From JBEKIK01 sp963838495 (GTDB lineage Bacteria > Planctomycetota > Planctomycetia > Pirellulales > Thermoguttaceae), in the NCBI GenBank assembly GCA_963838495.1, contig CAWIRC010000001.1, forward strand, positions 62,001 through 126,000: a stretch of DNA of 64,000 nt, in the 5' to 3' direction. The notes beneath the pieces are model-generated. The model had not been told where the DNA came from, did no database searches, and saw only the letters and a program-made list of their open reading frames with translations. Shown in pieces: positions 8,834 to 18,235 of this stretch (position 1 is its first letter; each line of letters starts with the position of its first letter). The position numbers and the translations under genes were made by a program.

Positions 8834-8867
8834 GCCCTTGCTATTCCGCCTTGCGGTGGGCAAGGGC
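8834..8867 (+). terminator. hairpin after the hybrid kinase
   Basis: GCCCTTGC (8834-8841) pairs with GCAAGGGC (8860-8867), with an inner CCGC/GCGG stem. It starts 37 bases after the kinase stop. No T-run follows, so it may be a repeat hairpin rather than an intrinsic terminator. Confidence 0.4.
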
Positions 8868-9104
8868 GGGCAGGGGACAAAGGGTTGGAAAGTATAAGGA
8901 CTGTTCTAATTGGCGAGACATTGCGAACATCATGTGGCAGGCGTATAATACTTCCGCATTTGTCTAATAGCAAAACCGCATATACAACGCCGCCCGCAGT
9001 TCAGTGCCAGCGTGCTATGGCGATTGTAAATTGTTTTCAGGGGTAACGATGCCCCTCCAAGCCAAGGTAAGATCGCCCGAATAGGCAAATCATCTTTGTG
9101 AAAC

Positions 9105-9455
9105 ATGAACATTGATGGTTATAAAGCAGAGGTGAAGCATCACGACAGAGTAGTGATGGTGGGGGTCATTGCATCGACGTGTGTCATTTTTGCATCGCTG
9201 GGCGTCGCTGGTCTCATTCGCTACCTCGATGATCGACTTGCGGACATTCTTGCACCAATCATAATCTTTGTGATTGGAGCTCCTTTGATGGTCTACGGAT
9301 TCTATCGTATTGACCGAGTATATCGTCGATTCCCATTGTTGATTTGTCCTCACTGCAAAGGGACTCTTGCCAAAGCCCAGTCGGTTGTTGTTGCGACAGG
9401 AAACTGCCCACATTGCGGTCGGCGGGTCTTGGATGATACGACGATTGGCACTTAA
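9105..9455 (+). CDS. small membrane protein with zinc ribbon
   Basis: 116 residues. Two transmembrane helices (about residues 17-38 VVMVGVIASTCVIFASLG and 46-68 ILAPIIIFVIGAPLMVYGF) are followed by a cytoplasmic C-terminal zinc ribbon made of two CPHC knuckles (ICPHCKGTLA and NCPHCGRRV). No ribosome binding site is obvious before the ATG. I know no specific function. The 307 bases between the kinase and this gene hold only the hairpin noted above. Confidence 0.65.
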   Translation: MNIDGYKAEVKHHDRVVMVGVIASTCVIFASLGVAGLIRYLDDRLADILAPIIIFVIGAPLMVYGFYRIDRVYRRFPLLICPHCKGTLAKAQSVVVATGNCPHCGRRVLDDTTIGT

Positions 9456-10182
9456 CCAACGGCGAAAGTTACCTTCAACTAAACGCGCGGGTGCCACGAC
9501 CAACCTTCGGTCGGTGCCCGGCTTGCCCAGCAGTGTTGTTCGGATATTGCCATTCGTCTTGAACTAACGTTGCCGAGTACAGGCCCTAAATAGTTTGCAG
9601 CTTCGATCAATCTTCTATTGATGTTTCACGATTACACCACTTTCCGCTAGAAATTGTGCCAGGCCTTTGCTACAATTCGATGCCCGAATACTGTATTTGC
9701 CTTCGATTGAGAAAAAATAACAGCATTCAAACAATAAAAACGTGGAAAAATCGCGATTTTGACCCCAAAAAAGGCCCCCTTCCCAACTGGAAAACGCGGA
9801 GAAATAACCGTTGTACCCCAAAAACCTTCCGCGAAACGTTTGGCAACTACTGCAATCCTAAAGTAGTTGAATTTTCTCTAATTAGCGTAGATTAGTGATA
9901 ATCAGTGTTCCCTGAAACGTGTAAAAAACGCAATTTAGTACCCAAAAAAACTTAAGAAAATCCTATTTATCGCCTAGCCCCGCAAGAACTTAAAGCGCCG
10001 TTTACCCAAAGCCTGGTGCAACACTATATTTAAGGGCTATAACAAAACCTCCCCTTTCCGGGCACCGAACGAAGTTTGGTCGGGAGAGGGGCTAGGTGGG
10101 AGGACGTTCATAAATGGATATAGGATTCTGTTAGAGATCCTTAGTCGACCACCGTTGATCTTTCGATAATTTTGTATGCTCT
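9456..10182. other. AT-rich intergenic region before the GH16 gene
   Basis: About 730 bases without a supported gene. Bases 9490-9520 form an imperfect hairpin (gtgccacgacc...ggtcggtgccc) of a type often dispersed in planctomycete genomes. The stretch 9700-10000 is AT-rich with A-runs. A dispersed repeat copy lies at 10046-10142. Confidence 0.6.
10046..10142. repeat. dispersed ~95-bp repeat, copy 1
   Basis: Begins with aacctcccctttccgg, has a GC-rich palindromic core (ggtcgggagaggggc), and ends with ataaatggatata...ttagag..cctta. Copy 2 at 19479-19570 shares both ends, including a well-conserved tail of about 35 bases. The core is related to the gggagaggg palindromes found elsewhere in the window. 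Confidence 0.7.
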
Positions 10183-10203
10183 ATGTGGCAAAGGAATCAA
10201 TGG

Positions 10204-11271
10204 ATGAAAATCTTAGCCTTTACGGTAGTTTTTGCCGCCGGCTTAATGGCGGCATCGGTTTGCGCCGAGGAGGCGTCTGCGCAATCCACTAAATTATCTG
10301 AAGCGCCGTTGACCGATGCAGCGTCTCCGGCGTTGGATGCGACGGAAACCGACAAGCCCTCGAAAGATTACCAACTCGTCTGGGCCGACGAATTCAACAA
10401 GGACGGGCCGCTGGGTCAGAAGGACTGGGGCTATGAAACCGGGTTCGTGCGGAACCTGGAACTGCAATGGTATCAGCCGGAAAATGCGGTTTGCAAGGAC
10501 GGATTTCTAATTATCGAGGCGAGGAAGGAGCGAAAGCCGAATCCGCGGTATGTGCCTCCGGCGGCTGATGAGGGGGAAAAAGGAGCCAGTGCGCAAACGG
10601 GTGGGCAAAGACGCGGCGGACGACGGGGGGCCGGATGGCAGAATCGGGAGATGATCGAATATACCTCGGCCAGCGTTAACACCCGCGGCAAGCACGAGTG
10701 GCTGTACGGCCGCTTTGAAATCCGGGCGAAAATCGACGTCCGACTCGGCAGTTGGCCGGCCTTTTGGGCAATGGGCACGCGGGGATTCTGGCCCGCCAAC
10801 GGAGAGATCGACATCATGGAGTATTTTCGTCAAACAGTGCTTGCCAACGTGGCCTGGGCCGGTGCAACGCCGACGGAGGGCCCGGCCACATGGAACACCA
10901 AACGCATGCCGCTCTCATCCTTCCCCAAAGACTGGGCCGATAATTTTCACACCTGGCGAATGGATTGGGATGAAAATTTCATCAAGTTATTTCTAGATGA
11001 CAAAGAAGTGAATTCGCAGGATTTGAGCAAGACGATAAATGCACCGGTCCCTGGCGGTTTTGGCGGAGGCCCCGGCCAGGTGCCCGAAAATCCCTTCCAT
11101 CATCCGATATACATATTGCTCAACCAGGCGATAGGCGGCACCCAGGGCGGCGATCCCTCGGCCACGGAATTTCCCGTGCGTTTCATGATCGATTATGTAC
11201 GGGTATGGCAGACGCCCTTGCAGCGAGAGAAAGCAATTGCAATACACAGCGATGCCGAATCCTCGAAGTAA
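10204..11271 (+). CDS. exported GH16 family glycoside hydrolase (beta-glucanase/laminarinase-like)
   Basis: About 355 residues. The ATG at 10204 is preferred over the one at 10183 because AAAGGA lies 9 bases upstream and it opens directly into a signal peptide (KILAFTVVFAAGLMAASVCA). The mature enzyme has the GH16 fold signals: LVWADEFN at the start, YTSASVNTRGKHEWLYGRFE, WPAFWAMG, and the catalytic motif EIDIMEYF, whose two Glu act as nucleophile and acid/base. A Gly/Arg/Gln-rich insertion (roughly residues 125-150) is unusual and probably a surface loop. Expected to hydrolyse beta-1,3(-1,4)-glucans or similar algal polysaccharides outside the cytoplasm. The dispersed repeat sits directly upstream. 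Confidence 0.88.
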   Translation: MKILAFTVVFAAGLMAASVCAEEASAQSTKLSEAPLTDAASPALDATETDKPSKDYQLVWADEFNKDGPLGQKDWGYETGFVRNLELQWYQPENAVCKDGFLIIEARKERKPNPRYVPPAADEGEKGASAQTGGQRRGGRRGAGWQNREMIEYTSASVNTRGKHEWLYGRFEIRAKIDVRLGSWPAFWAMGTRGFWPANGEIDIMEYFRQTVLANVAWAGATPTEGPATWNTKRMPLSSFPKDWADNFHTWRMDWDENFIKLFLDDKEVNSQDLSKTINAPVPGGFGGGPGQVPENPFHHPIYILLNQAIGGTQGGDPSATEFPVRFMIDYVRVWQTPLQREKAIAIHSDAESSK

Positions 11272-11280
11272 AAGGCTCGA

Positions 11281-11841
11281 TTATTTTTGTTTTTCTTCCA
11301 TCCAGTAGCCGAAAACTTCTTTCCAGACTTCGTCTTCCTCGTCGGGTGGTTCGGCGGATTGCTTGGCGGGCTGCTTAGTCGGCTGGGGTTTTTGGGGCTT
11401 TGCGGCGGGCTTTTTGCCGGGGGCTTGTTTAACTGGCTGGAGGAACGGAGGAAGCGGCTGTTTACCGGATTCGGCTTCCGCTTTTTCCGCCGGTGCGGCG
11501 GGTGGCACTGGCTGAGCCAGTGGCGCTCGTGTGGGTTCGGCCGCTTTTGCCGCCTGCTTGGGCTCGAAGACTATGTACGGCCCGGATTCGGACAGATGCA
11601 CTAGGTCGCCGGGGTTGAGCCACAGTTTGCGCCCAGGCACGCCGTCGCCAACCTTAAGCGGCCAATCGCCGGCCGACTGGATCATCCATTTGTTGGCCAC
11701 CTTCAAGATCTTGGCATGGAGAGGCTGGATATTCGGCGAGTTTGGAATGCAAATATCGCTTGCCGGATCTTGTCCGATGGTCGCGGTGTCGTGCTGGACG
11801 GTAATTATTTGACCGATGCCAAGTTCTACAGTGAATGCCAT
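11281..11841 (-). CDS. FHA-like domain protein with Pro/Lys-rich tail
   Basis: 186 residues. Residues 1-95 fit a forkhead-associated fold (TATIGQDPASDICIP, then PLHAKILKVANKWMIQS and LNPGDLVHL), but the usual GR is GQ and the Ser before the conserved His is missing, so phosphothreonine binding is doubtful. Residues 100-165 are rich in Pro, Ala, Lys and Gln, followed by an acidic, aromatic C-terminus (DEEDEVWKEVFGYWMEEK). It starts 12 bases after the Hsp70-like gene in the same direction, so the two are probably co-transcribed. Perhaps an adaptor for that chaperone (inference). Confidence 0.7.
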   Translation of the reverse strand: MAFTVELGIGQIITVQHDTATIGQDPASDICIPNSPNIQPLHAKILKVANKWMIQSAGDWPLKVGDGVPGRKLWLNPGDLVHLSESGPYIVFEPKQAAKAAEPTRAPLAQPVPPAAPAEKAEAESGKQPLPPFLQPVKQAPGKKPAAKPQKPQPTKQPAKQSAEPPDEEDEVWKEVFGYWMEEKQK

Positions 11842-11853
11842 GATTTACAAGCC

Positions 11854-13407
11854 TTAAGTCATTTTCAGCGGTCCGTCATCTCTATGGATTCGCTGGTTCC
11901 AACTTTTCATTACTTCGACGGTCATGCCGGTGGACCGCTGGATTTCGGACGTGGCCTCGATATTCAGATCGGGCAGCCTGGCCTTGACCGTGAGCCGGCC
12001 GTTTTGCCCGTAGCGGAAGGTGACGTCGATGGGGGTCCTGGCGGGCAGGCCGGGCGGCAGGTCGCGGATTACGCACATGCCGATGGGAGTCGAGTCGTTG
12101 CCGCTGGCGTCGCCGCCTTCGACCACGTTTACGGCCACGGCGGTCTGATTGTCTTTATGCGTGGCAAAGCGCGAAGTTTTAACGGCGGGCAGGGGCGAGT
12201 TGCGCGATATCATCACGCGGTTGCGGGGCAGGCCCGTGGCCTTTTCGATCCCCAATACGCCCAGGTTGTGCGAATTCACGTTCCGCACCGAAAATTCCGG
12301 GCGCTGGGAAGTCTTCTCGGCCATGACCAATCCCGCGTAGATGGCCGCGCCGTGCGCCACCGATTCGTCGGCCGAGAGGGAGCGGTCGGGTTTTTTGCCG
12401 GAGATGTCTTCGAGCATTTTCTGGACCATGGGCATGCGGGTCAATCCGCCTACCAGCAAGAGCCGGGTGATGTCATCCCATTTCAAGCCCCTTTCCTGCA
12501 TGAGATTGACAACCGTAAAGCGGGTGCGATCGAGCAAGTCGGCGGTCATCTCTTCGAATTGTTGGCGGCTGAGCGGGACTTGAACCATAAAGCCGGCGTG
12601 CTCGAAGGTGATTGTAGTCTGTTCCCGCACCGATAGGGTGCGCTTGGCGTCGTCGGCCTCGCGGAGCAAGCGCTGGTAACCGGCGGGGTGTTCCTTGGGA
12701 TTGATGCCGCGGTTTTTCTTGGTGAACTCCGAAGCCACGTAATCGGCGATGCGGTGATCCCAGTCGATTCCGCCCAGGTACACGTCGCCGGCGGTGGCCA
12801 CGGCGTCGTAGTGGTTGCCGTCGATGTCCATCAAAGTCACGTCGAATGTACCGCCGCCCAGGTCGTAAACAAGAATTTTTTCATGCTCCCGGGCTTCGCC
12901 CTTGGGCGAGAGGAATCCCTGCTGCACTCCGTAGGCGATGGCCGCCGCGGTGGGTTCGTTGATGATGTCGATCACTTCCAGCCCGGCCAGTGCGCCCGCG
13001 TCCTGGGTGGCCTTGCGCCTGGGCTCGTTGAAAAAGGCGGGCACAGTGATCACCACCTTGCGGAAATCGCCGAGTTTCAGAGCGGCGTCCCGGCGGAGCT
13101 TATCGAGGATGAAAGATTGAATTACCTCGGGAGGAATGTGTTCGCCGTGGATGGGTTTGCCGTAAAAGGTGCAGCCCATTTCGCGTTTCATGAACTGGGC
13201 CACGTCTTCGGGGGCGGCAATCGCCGCCTTGATGGCCTCTTTGCCCACGATGACGTTATACCCGTCGAAAAAAACCGCGCTGGGCGTAATCAGATCGCCC
13301 TCGGCGTTGGGAATCGTCCACGGACGTCCGCCCGGGTCGAGATGGGCGATCACCGAGAAAGTGGTTCCCAGATCAATGCCCACAGGGGGCTGGTTTGCGC
13401 CGCGCAT
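11854..13407 (-). CDS. Hsp70/DnaK family protein, short form
   Basis: 517 residues against about 640 for DnaK. The nucleotide-binding domain is complete: VGIDLGTTFSVIAHL near the N-terminus, VYDLGGGTFDVTLMD, and LLLVGGLTRMPMVQKML. A beta-sandwich substrate domain follows (SRNSPLPAVKTSRFATHKDN, then VRDLPPGLPARTPIDVTF), but the protein ends soon after (MTVEVMKSWNQRIHRDDG), so most of the helical lid is missing. It is probably a specialised paralogue rather than the housekeeping DnaK, since grpE and dnaJ are absent. It is co-oriented with the FHA-like gene and divergent from the J-like gene at 13562. Confidence 0.88.
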   Translation of the reverse strand: MRGANQPPVGIDLGTTFSVIAHLDPGGRPWTIPNAEGDLITPSAVFFDGYNVIVGKEAIKAAIAAPEDVAQFMKREMGCTFYGKPIHGEHIPPEVIQSFILDKLRRDAALKLGDFRKVVITVPAFFNEPRRKATQDAGALAGLEVIDIINEPTAAAIAYGVQQGFLSPKGEAREHEKILVYDLGGGTFDVTLMDIDGNHYDAVATAGDVYLGGIDWDHRIADYVASEFTKKNRGINPKEHPAGYQRLLREADDAKRTLSVREQTTITFEHAGFMVQVPLSRQQFEEMTADLLDRTRFTVVNLMQERGLKWDDITRLLLVGGLTRMPMVQKMLEDISGKKPDRSLSADESVAHGAAIYAGLVMAEKTSQRPEFSVRNVNSHNLGVLGIEKATGLPRNRVMISRNSPLPAVKTSRFATHKDNQTAVAVNVVEGGDASGNDSTPIGMCVIRDLPPGLPARTPIDVTFRYGQNGRLTVKARLPDLNIEATSEIQRSTGMTVEVMKSWNQRIHRDDGPLKMT

Positions 13408-13478
13408 GGTCCGGTCCGCTGAAGATGTTCCTGCTATTGGGGTGCACTCCCTTTTGAGTGGGATTGTGCACTGCCAGC

Positions 13479-13507
13479 CATGTCATGTAATATACAAGTA
13501 GTATAAT
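13479..13507 (+). promoter_or_regulatory. possible promoter for the J-like/LamG gene
   Basis: A perfect TATAAT lies at 13502-13507, 54 bases before the ATG at 13562, within the 154-base divergent gap to the Hsp70-like gene. The -35 position (catgtc) is poor. A short inverted repeat (cactc-ccttttgagtg) at 13445-13459 could be an operator. Confidence 0.3.
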
Positions 13508-13561
13508 ACCATTGTGATTTTTTAACAAGTCTGCCCCCAGGGCGGGGACGAGGCGTTTTCA

Positions 13562-15316
13562 ATGGATGCGAAAGGCCCGATGTTCGATCCATATCATAAA
13601 TGGCTGGGCATTCCGCCTAAAGATCAGCCGCCCAATTATTACCGGCTGCTGGCCATCGATCTTTTCGAGTCCGATCCGGAAGTGATCGACGCCGCGGCAA
13701 ACAGGCAAATGGCTTATGTGCAGCAAAGGGCCACGGGCGAACACACCGCCGAGTCGCAGAAATTGTTAAACGAACTGGCGTCCGCCCGGTTGTGTTTGCT
13801 GGACAAGAAAAAAAAGTCGGCTTACGATTTGCAGTTAAAAATCAATGTCAGGCAGCAGGCCAGGCGGGCAGGCGGGGGACGCCAGGATAAACCGCCGAGA
13901 ATTTCCGGGGCGGTCGGCTTTAAATCGGAGGAATCTTTGACGGCCCGGGAACTGCCGCCGCCTGTCAGGGAAGTCCAACCGCCGTCGGCCGAAGAAATAT
14001 CGGCTGCCGATACACCTTTCATGCAAGGTTTGCTGCTTAAGCGGTTTATTTCTTTTGTTTTTGTGGGCAGCCTTCTCCTGCTTACGGCCCTGCTGATTTT
14101 CCTATATGTCATACCGGGAACAAAAAAGGTATATCATACCATAGCCGAACAAAAGGATTCGGAGGAGCAAGCGGGTGGTGCAAAGGGCGGCCGACCGGGA
14201 ACGCAGCCCGCCGCCGGAGCGGCCGCCGTTTACAACGTGGAAATCGACCCTCCATCGGCCGTGCTTACCGTGCAGAACAACATGGGAACGGTTACCGGGA
14301 GCGGAAGGGCGCGGGAAATCCGTTTTGATAGTGTTCCCTGGCGCATCTATCCGCTTATTACGGCGTCTTGCGAAGGTTATAAGACTTTTACCCAAAGATT
14401 GGCGCCTAAGCCCGGCCAGAACGAGGACCTGTCGATTAAGCTGGAAAAGGAAATGCCTGCGGCGCCTTTGATCAGTTCAAGCGCCAATCCTCCGAAAACT
14501 ACGGCAAATTCCAGTAGCGTAAATATTACAAGCAATGTACCTCCGGCGAACTCCAATAATCCGCCCATAAATCCTCCGGGAAAAATCAACCGGCCCATCG
14601 ACGTCAGGTCTGAGCACCTTCCAAGTCCCAGTCCTGTTGAATCGCCGAGAACCGAGCGTCGCAAGGTGTTTGTATTCTCGGGCGAGTCGGCCATTGTCAC
14701 CCCGGTACAGCGATCGTTGCCTTCGACCGTTGAGGCCTGGATTTGGTGTCAAAAGCCCACGCAGGTCGCCGATATGTACGTGTTTGGCAGCGATGACGCC
14801 GGCAAGCAATCGATCGGCGGACTGGGCTTGCGGATTGACAATGACGGTCAATTGGGCGGGAGCCGCATGCATAAAAACAAGAAACAACGCGATATTTGGA
14901 CCGGCGAATCGGTGCCGTTTCAGAAATGGACGCACCTGGCTGCAACCTTTGATAAGGACAGAACCTGTTTTTTCGTGGACGGCCATTTGGTATACACCGA
15001 TAATAAGGGTTCGCAGGACGAAGGCGCAGCCAAATTTGTTGTAGGCTATATCGGCATAGGGCCCAAGATTCCCGCTTATTGTTTCGTGGGAAGGATGCGC
15101 ACACTCCGTATTACCACAGGCATTCGTTACGTCAACGACTTCAGGCCGCCGTTCGATTTCAATAGAAATCAGGACAAAGAAGGTTTCAAAACGAGCCTTA
15201 TTTATGACGCCTCCAACGGCTTAAACGACCGAATCCCCGATGTCAGCGGCAATAATAAAAAAGACGGCACGGGATTGAATATCAGGATCGTGGAAGAGGA
15301 ATTCCCTATGCCATAA
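13562..15316 (+). CDS. J-like domain, transmembrane, LamG-type protein
   Basis: 584 residues in three parts. Residues 1-90 resemble a J domain (PNYYRLLAIDLFESDPEVI, LLNELASARLCLLD, SAYDLQ) but the HPD tripeptide that stimulates Hsp70 ATPase is absent. A membrane helix lies near residues 160-185 (FVFVGSLLLLTALLIFLYV). The outer part has a PEGA-like beta domain (YNVEIDPPSAVLTVQNN), a Ser/Asn/Pro linker, and a C-terminal concanavalin/LamG domain (STVEAWIWCQ, FQKWTHLAATFD, CFFVDGHLVYTDN). Proteins with this N-terminus are typical of planctomycetes. Divergent from the Hsp70/FHA pair, suggesting a shared function in which the cytoplasmic J-like part contacts the chaperone (inference). Confidence 0.8.
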   Translation: MDAKGPMFDPYHKWLGIPPKDQPPNYYRLLAIDLFESDPEVIDAAANRQMAYVQQRATGEHTAESQKLLNELASARLCLLDKKKKSAYDLQLKINVRQQARRAGGGRQDKPPRISGAVGFKSEESLTARELPPPVREVQPPSAEEISAADTPFMQGLLLKRFISFVFVGSLLLLTALLIFLYVIPGTKKVYHTIAEQKDSEEQAGGAKGGRPGTQPAAGAAAVYNVEIDPPSAVLTVQNNMGTVTGSGRAREIRFDSVPWRIYPLITASCEGYKTFTQRLAPKPGQNEDLSIKLEKEMPAAPLISSSANPPKTTANSSSVNITSNVPPANSNNPPINPPGKINRPIDVRSEHLPSPSPVESPRTERRKVFVFSGESAIVTPVQRSLPSTVEAWIWCQKPTQVADMYVFGSDDAGKQSIGGLGLRIDNDGQLGGSRMHKNKKQRDIWTGESVPFQKWTHLAATFDKDRTCFFVDGHLVYTDNKGSQDEGAAKFVVGYIGIGPKIPAYCFVGRMRTLRITTGIRYVNDFRPPFDFNRNQDKEGFKTSLIYDASNGLNDRIPDVSGNNKKDGTGLNIRIVEEEFPMP

Positions 15317-15412
15317 TCGCCACCGCTGCTTGACGGGGCTTTCCATTCGGATTATGAACCTTCTTAATAGATAACAACAACGTCAGTTAGTACACAAACG
15401 GAGACTATTTAC

Positions 15413-17035
15413 ATGCCCCGAACAATGATTGTTATCGTTTTTTGGTCGGTTTGCTCCTGCGGTGAAGTGTTGGCCCAGGCCGGAATGCCTGCCGGCGGCA
15501 AAGATGCCCTTAATCCCGTTCAATCCATGCAGGCAATAATTATGCCGCCGGCGGAAGCGACGCCGGTTGCCGCGTCGCCTTCCGGAAAAACAATTTACAA
15601 TGTGCGGGAATATGGGGCGACCGGCGACGGGAAAACGCTGGACAGCCCCGCCATAAACCGCGCTATCGAAACCTGCACCAAGGCCGGCGGAGGTACGGTC
15701 TGCCTGCCCGGCGGCACGTATCTATGCGGCAGCATTCATCTGGCAAGCAATATCAACCTGCTTATCGACGCCGGCGCTACCATCCTTGGCGCACCGCAAG
15801 ACTTGAATGCCTATGATCCGGCCGAGCCCTTCGAGGGCAAGGCATACCAGGACGGCGGGCACACCTATTTCCATAACAGCCTGATCTGGGGAGAAAACCT
15901 CACAAACGTCTCGATTACCGGCCGGGGAACGATTAACGGCGGCGGTCTGACCAAGGATGACAAAGACGTGGATAAGGGGCCTATCAACATGGGCGACAAG
16001 GCCATAGCGCTTAAGCTCTGCCGCAACGTTCTCATTCGCGACGTCACGATTTTTCACGGCGGCCACTTCGCCGTACTGGCGACCGGCTGCGACAACATGA
16101 CCATCGACAACGTGATGATGGACACCAACCGCGACGGCCTGGATATCGATTGCTGCCGCAACGTAATGGTATCGAATTGCCGTATCAATTCGCCCAACGA
16201 CGACGCCTTGTGCCCGAAAAGCTCCTTTGCCCTGGGCAGGCCGGTAATCACTGAGAATTTGGTGATCGTCAATTGCCAGGTCTCCGGGTTCGAGGAAGGC
16301 ACGCTTTTAGACGGCCGGATGCTGCCCAGCAAAAGGAAGAACGGGCGCATCAAATTCGGCACCGAGGCCAACGGGGGTTTCCGCAACGTCGTCGTTGCCA
16401 ATTGCACGTCGCGGGGGTGCCGGGGGATCGCGCTGGAGGAAGTGGACGGCGGAATCATGGAAAACATCAGCATCACGAACATCACCATGATGGACGTGAA
16501 CCTCTATCCCATTTACATCACGCTGGGGCGGCGCAACCGCGGCCCCGACGTAACAACCGTGAGTTCCGCCCGGAATATCAGCATCAGCAACGTGATAGCC
16601 ACGGGCATAGATCCCTTCAGCGGCATACACATCACCGGCCTGCCCGGCCACGACATCGAAGGCGTGCGCCTGGAAAACATCCGGCTGGTTTTCAAGGGCG
16701 GAGGGACGAAAGAAGACGCCGCCCGAGTCCCGCCGGAGTTGGGCACGATGTATCCCGAGCCCAGGCGAGTGGGCGTCACTCCGGCTTATGGAGTCTTTGC
16801 CCGTCACGTCCGCGACTTGGAACTGGCGAACATCCGCCTCAGCTTTGAGAGCGAGGACCTGCGCCCGGCCATGGTTTGCAACGACGTGGACGGATTGGAG
16901 ATCGACAATTTCAAGGCGCAAGTTGCCGAGGGCGTGGCTGCAGCCAGGTTCGAGGAGGTTAAACGGCTTGTAATTCGTAACTCGCCTGCGCTCATGAAAA
17001 TGGACGCCCCTACGATGGAATCGGGGGCGAAATAA
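15413..17035 (+). CDS. exported GH28-type polygalacturonase-like glycoside hydrolase
   Basis: 540 residues. An N-terminal hydrophobic segment (MIVIVFWSVCSCGEVLAQA) acts as signal peptide; GGAG lies 9 bases before the ATG. The catalytic part is a right-handed beta-helix opening with YNVREYGATGDGKTLDS and GGTVCLPGGTYLCGS. Catalytic-site signatures are DTNRDGLDIDCC, NSPNDDALCPKSS and GRIKFGTEANGG (compare the RIK motif of GH28). Predicted to cut pectin-type uronans or rhamnogalacturonan outside the cell. Its stop is 5 bases from the convergent AraC-type gene, a plausible regulator. Confidence 0.85.
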   Translation: MPRTMIVIVFWSVCSCGEVLAQAGMPAGGKDALNPVQSMQAIIMPPAEATPVAASPSGKTIYNVREYGATGDGKTLDSPAINRAIETCTKAGGGTVCLPGGTYLCGSIHLASNINLLIDAGATILGAPQDLNAYDPAEPFEGKAYQDGGHTYFHNSLIWGENLTNVSITGRGTINGGGLTKDDKDVDKGPINMGDKAIALKLCRNVLIRDVTIFHGGHFAVLATGCDNMTIDNVMMDTNRDGLDIDCCRNVMVSNCRINSPNDDALCPKSSFALGRPVITENLVIVNCQVSGFEEGTLLDGRMLPSKRKNGRIKFGTEANGGFRNVVVANCTSRGCRGIALEEVDGGIMENISITNITMMDVNLYPIYITLGRRNRGPDVTTVSSARNISISNVIATGIDPFSGIHITGLPGHDIEGVRLENIRLVFKGGGTKEDAARVPPELGTMYPEPRRVGVTPAYGVFARHVRDLELANIRLSFESEDLRPAMVCNDVDGLEIDNFKAQVAEGVAAARFEEVKRLVIRNSPALMKMDAPTMESGAK

Positions 17036-17039
17036 AAGT

Positions 17040-17945
17040 TTACCGCAGACGGCGGAATTCTTCAGGCGAGAGCCCGAAGACCTTCTTGAACGCGCGTGAA
17101 AAGTGAAACGGATCGTTGAAACCCAATTGCGCGGCCGCCTGCTTTACAAGCAGCTTGGGATTTTGCAGCCGCTCCGCGGCCAGGTTCATTTTCAAACGCA
17201 TGAGGAATTGATAGGGGGTCTGGTGGGCATAGCGGCGGAACAAGCGGCACAGATAGGCGGGATCGACGTGACATTCCTGCGACACTTCGGCCATGCTCCG
17301 CAGCCGCGCATGGTTGGCCCAAATGTATCGATGGCAACGTTGATAAGTGGCAAAGGCCGGTGTCCCCACTCCATGCCAGGGAATTAATAACTCGGCGATC
17401 TTGAGAATCAGGTATTCCAAGAGCTTTACACACAAAGCCGGCGAGAAGTAAGTGTGCCGCAAGCCGTTGCGGATCAACTCGTCGAAGACCTCTTGGATTT
17501 CAGCGGGGGCGAAGACCCGCCCGATGTGCCCGGGCTCTAACGAGTGTTGCTGCAACAATTTCAAAATCTCCGATCCTGTGCAAGCGATGAAATATTTGCC
17601 CAGGGGATCGTTGACGCAGGTGGTGATGTCGTGTGGCACGTCGGGGCCGTATGCGTAAACCGTGCCCGCCGTCAGTGGATAGTCCTGGCCGCCCAAGGTA
17701 ACGGAACCCTTTCCCCGCACTACGAACTCGATTGTATAATAGGGGAAATTCGCGCGATGGATGGCATAGTCGGCGGCGCATTGTTCGTATCCGCCGCAAA
17801 CGACGGCGATGGGCTCGGTGGGCGGCGGGGCAAGATCTAAATAAAACCTCTGCGCCTCGCGAACCTGGAGTGAGAAAAAATCCGGCTCCTTCAGCGATTG
17901 ATCCTTTTTATCAGGCAACTGATACATAATAAGCAGATAAGTCAA
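17040..17945 (-). CDS. AraC family transcriptional regulator
   Basis: 301 residues. The N-terminal half is a cupin sugar-sensing domain (YYTIEFVVRGKGSVTLGGQ, TAGTVYAYGPDVPHDI). The C-terminal 100 residues hold two helix-turn-helix motifs (SMAEVSQECHVDPAYLCRLF and KQAAAQLGFNDPFHFSRAFK) and end in GLSPEEFRRLR, a standard AraC/XylS C-terminus. Convergent with the GH28 gene, with only 4 bases between the stops. Regulators of this type often control neighbouring polysaccharide-use genes, but no binding site can be named from this sequence. Confidence 0.9.
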   Translation of the reverse strand: MTYLLIMYQLPDKKDQSLKEPDFFSLQVREAQRFYLDLAPPPTEPIAVVCGGYEQCAADYAIHRANFPYYTIEFVVRGKGSVTLGGQDYPLTAGTVYAYGPDVPHDITTCVNDPLGKYFIACTGSEILKLLQQHSLEPGHIGRVFAPAEIQEVFDELIRNGLRHTYFSPALCVKLLEYLILKIAELLIPWHGVGTPAFATYQRCHRYIWANHARLRSMAEVSQECHVDPAYLCRLFRRYAHQTPYQFLMRLKMNLAAERLQNPKLLVKQAAAQLGFNDPFHFSRAFKKVFGLSPEEFRRLR

Positions 17946-18235
17946 AAATAAGCATTTGGATGTTAAGTATTTTGTGCATTTCTGTTTATTCTAAACAAAA
18001 TAGTTTTTTTAGCAAGACAATTTTAGTAATGGGGGGCAAACGACCAATTTCTTAGTTGCTTTGCCCATGATTTACCCCCCGGTAGCTTGGAACCAATCTC
18101 AAAACGATCTCTAGGTATATAACGGCCTATTCGATCGCTATGGACGCCTTCATTATTTTTGCATTTAACCCTGGTGATTATGCGTAGCTGGGTATTAATA
18201 GATTATCACACCCTAACAGGCATGGCATAGTCTTT

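Noticed and set aside
12688..13422. Long open frame antisense to the Hsp70-like gene
   Set aside because: Shadow of a well-conserved gene; composition is typical of antisense reading and there is no domain.
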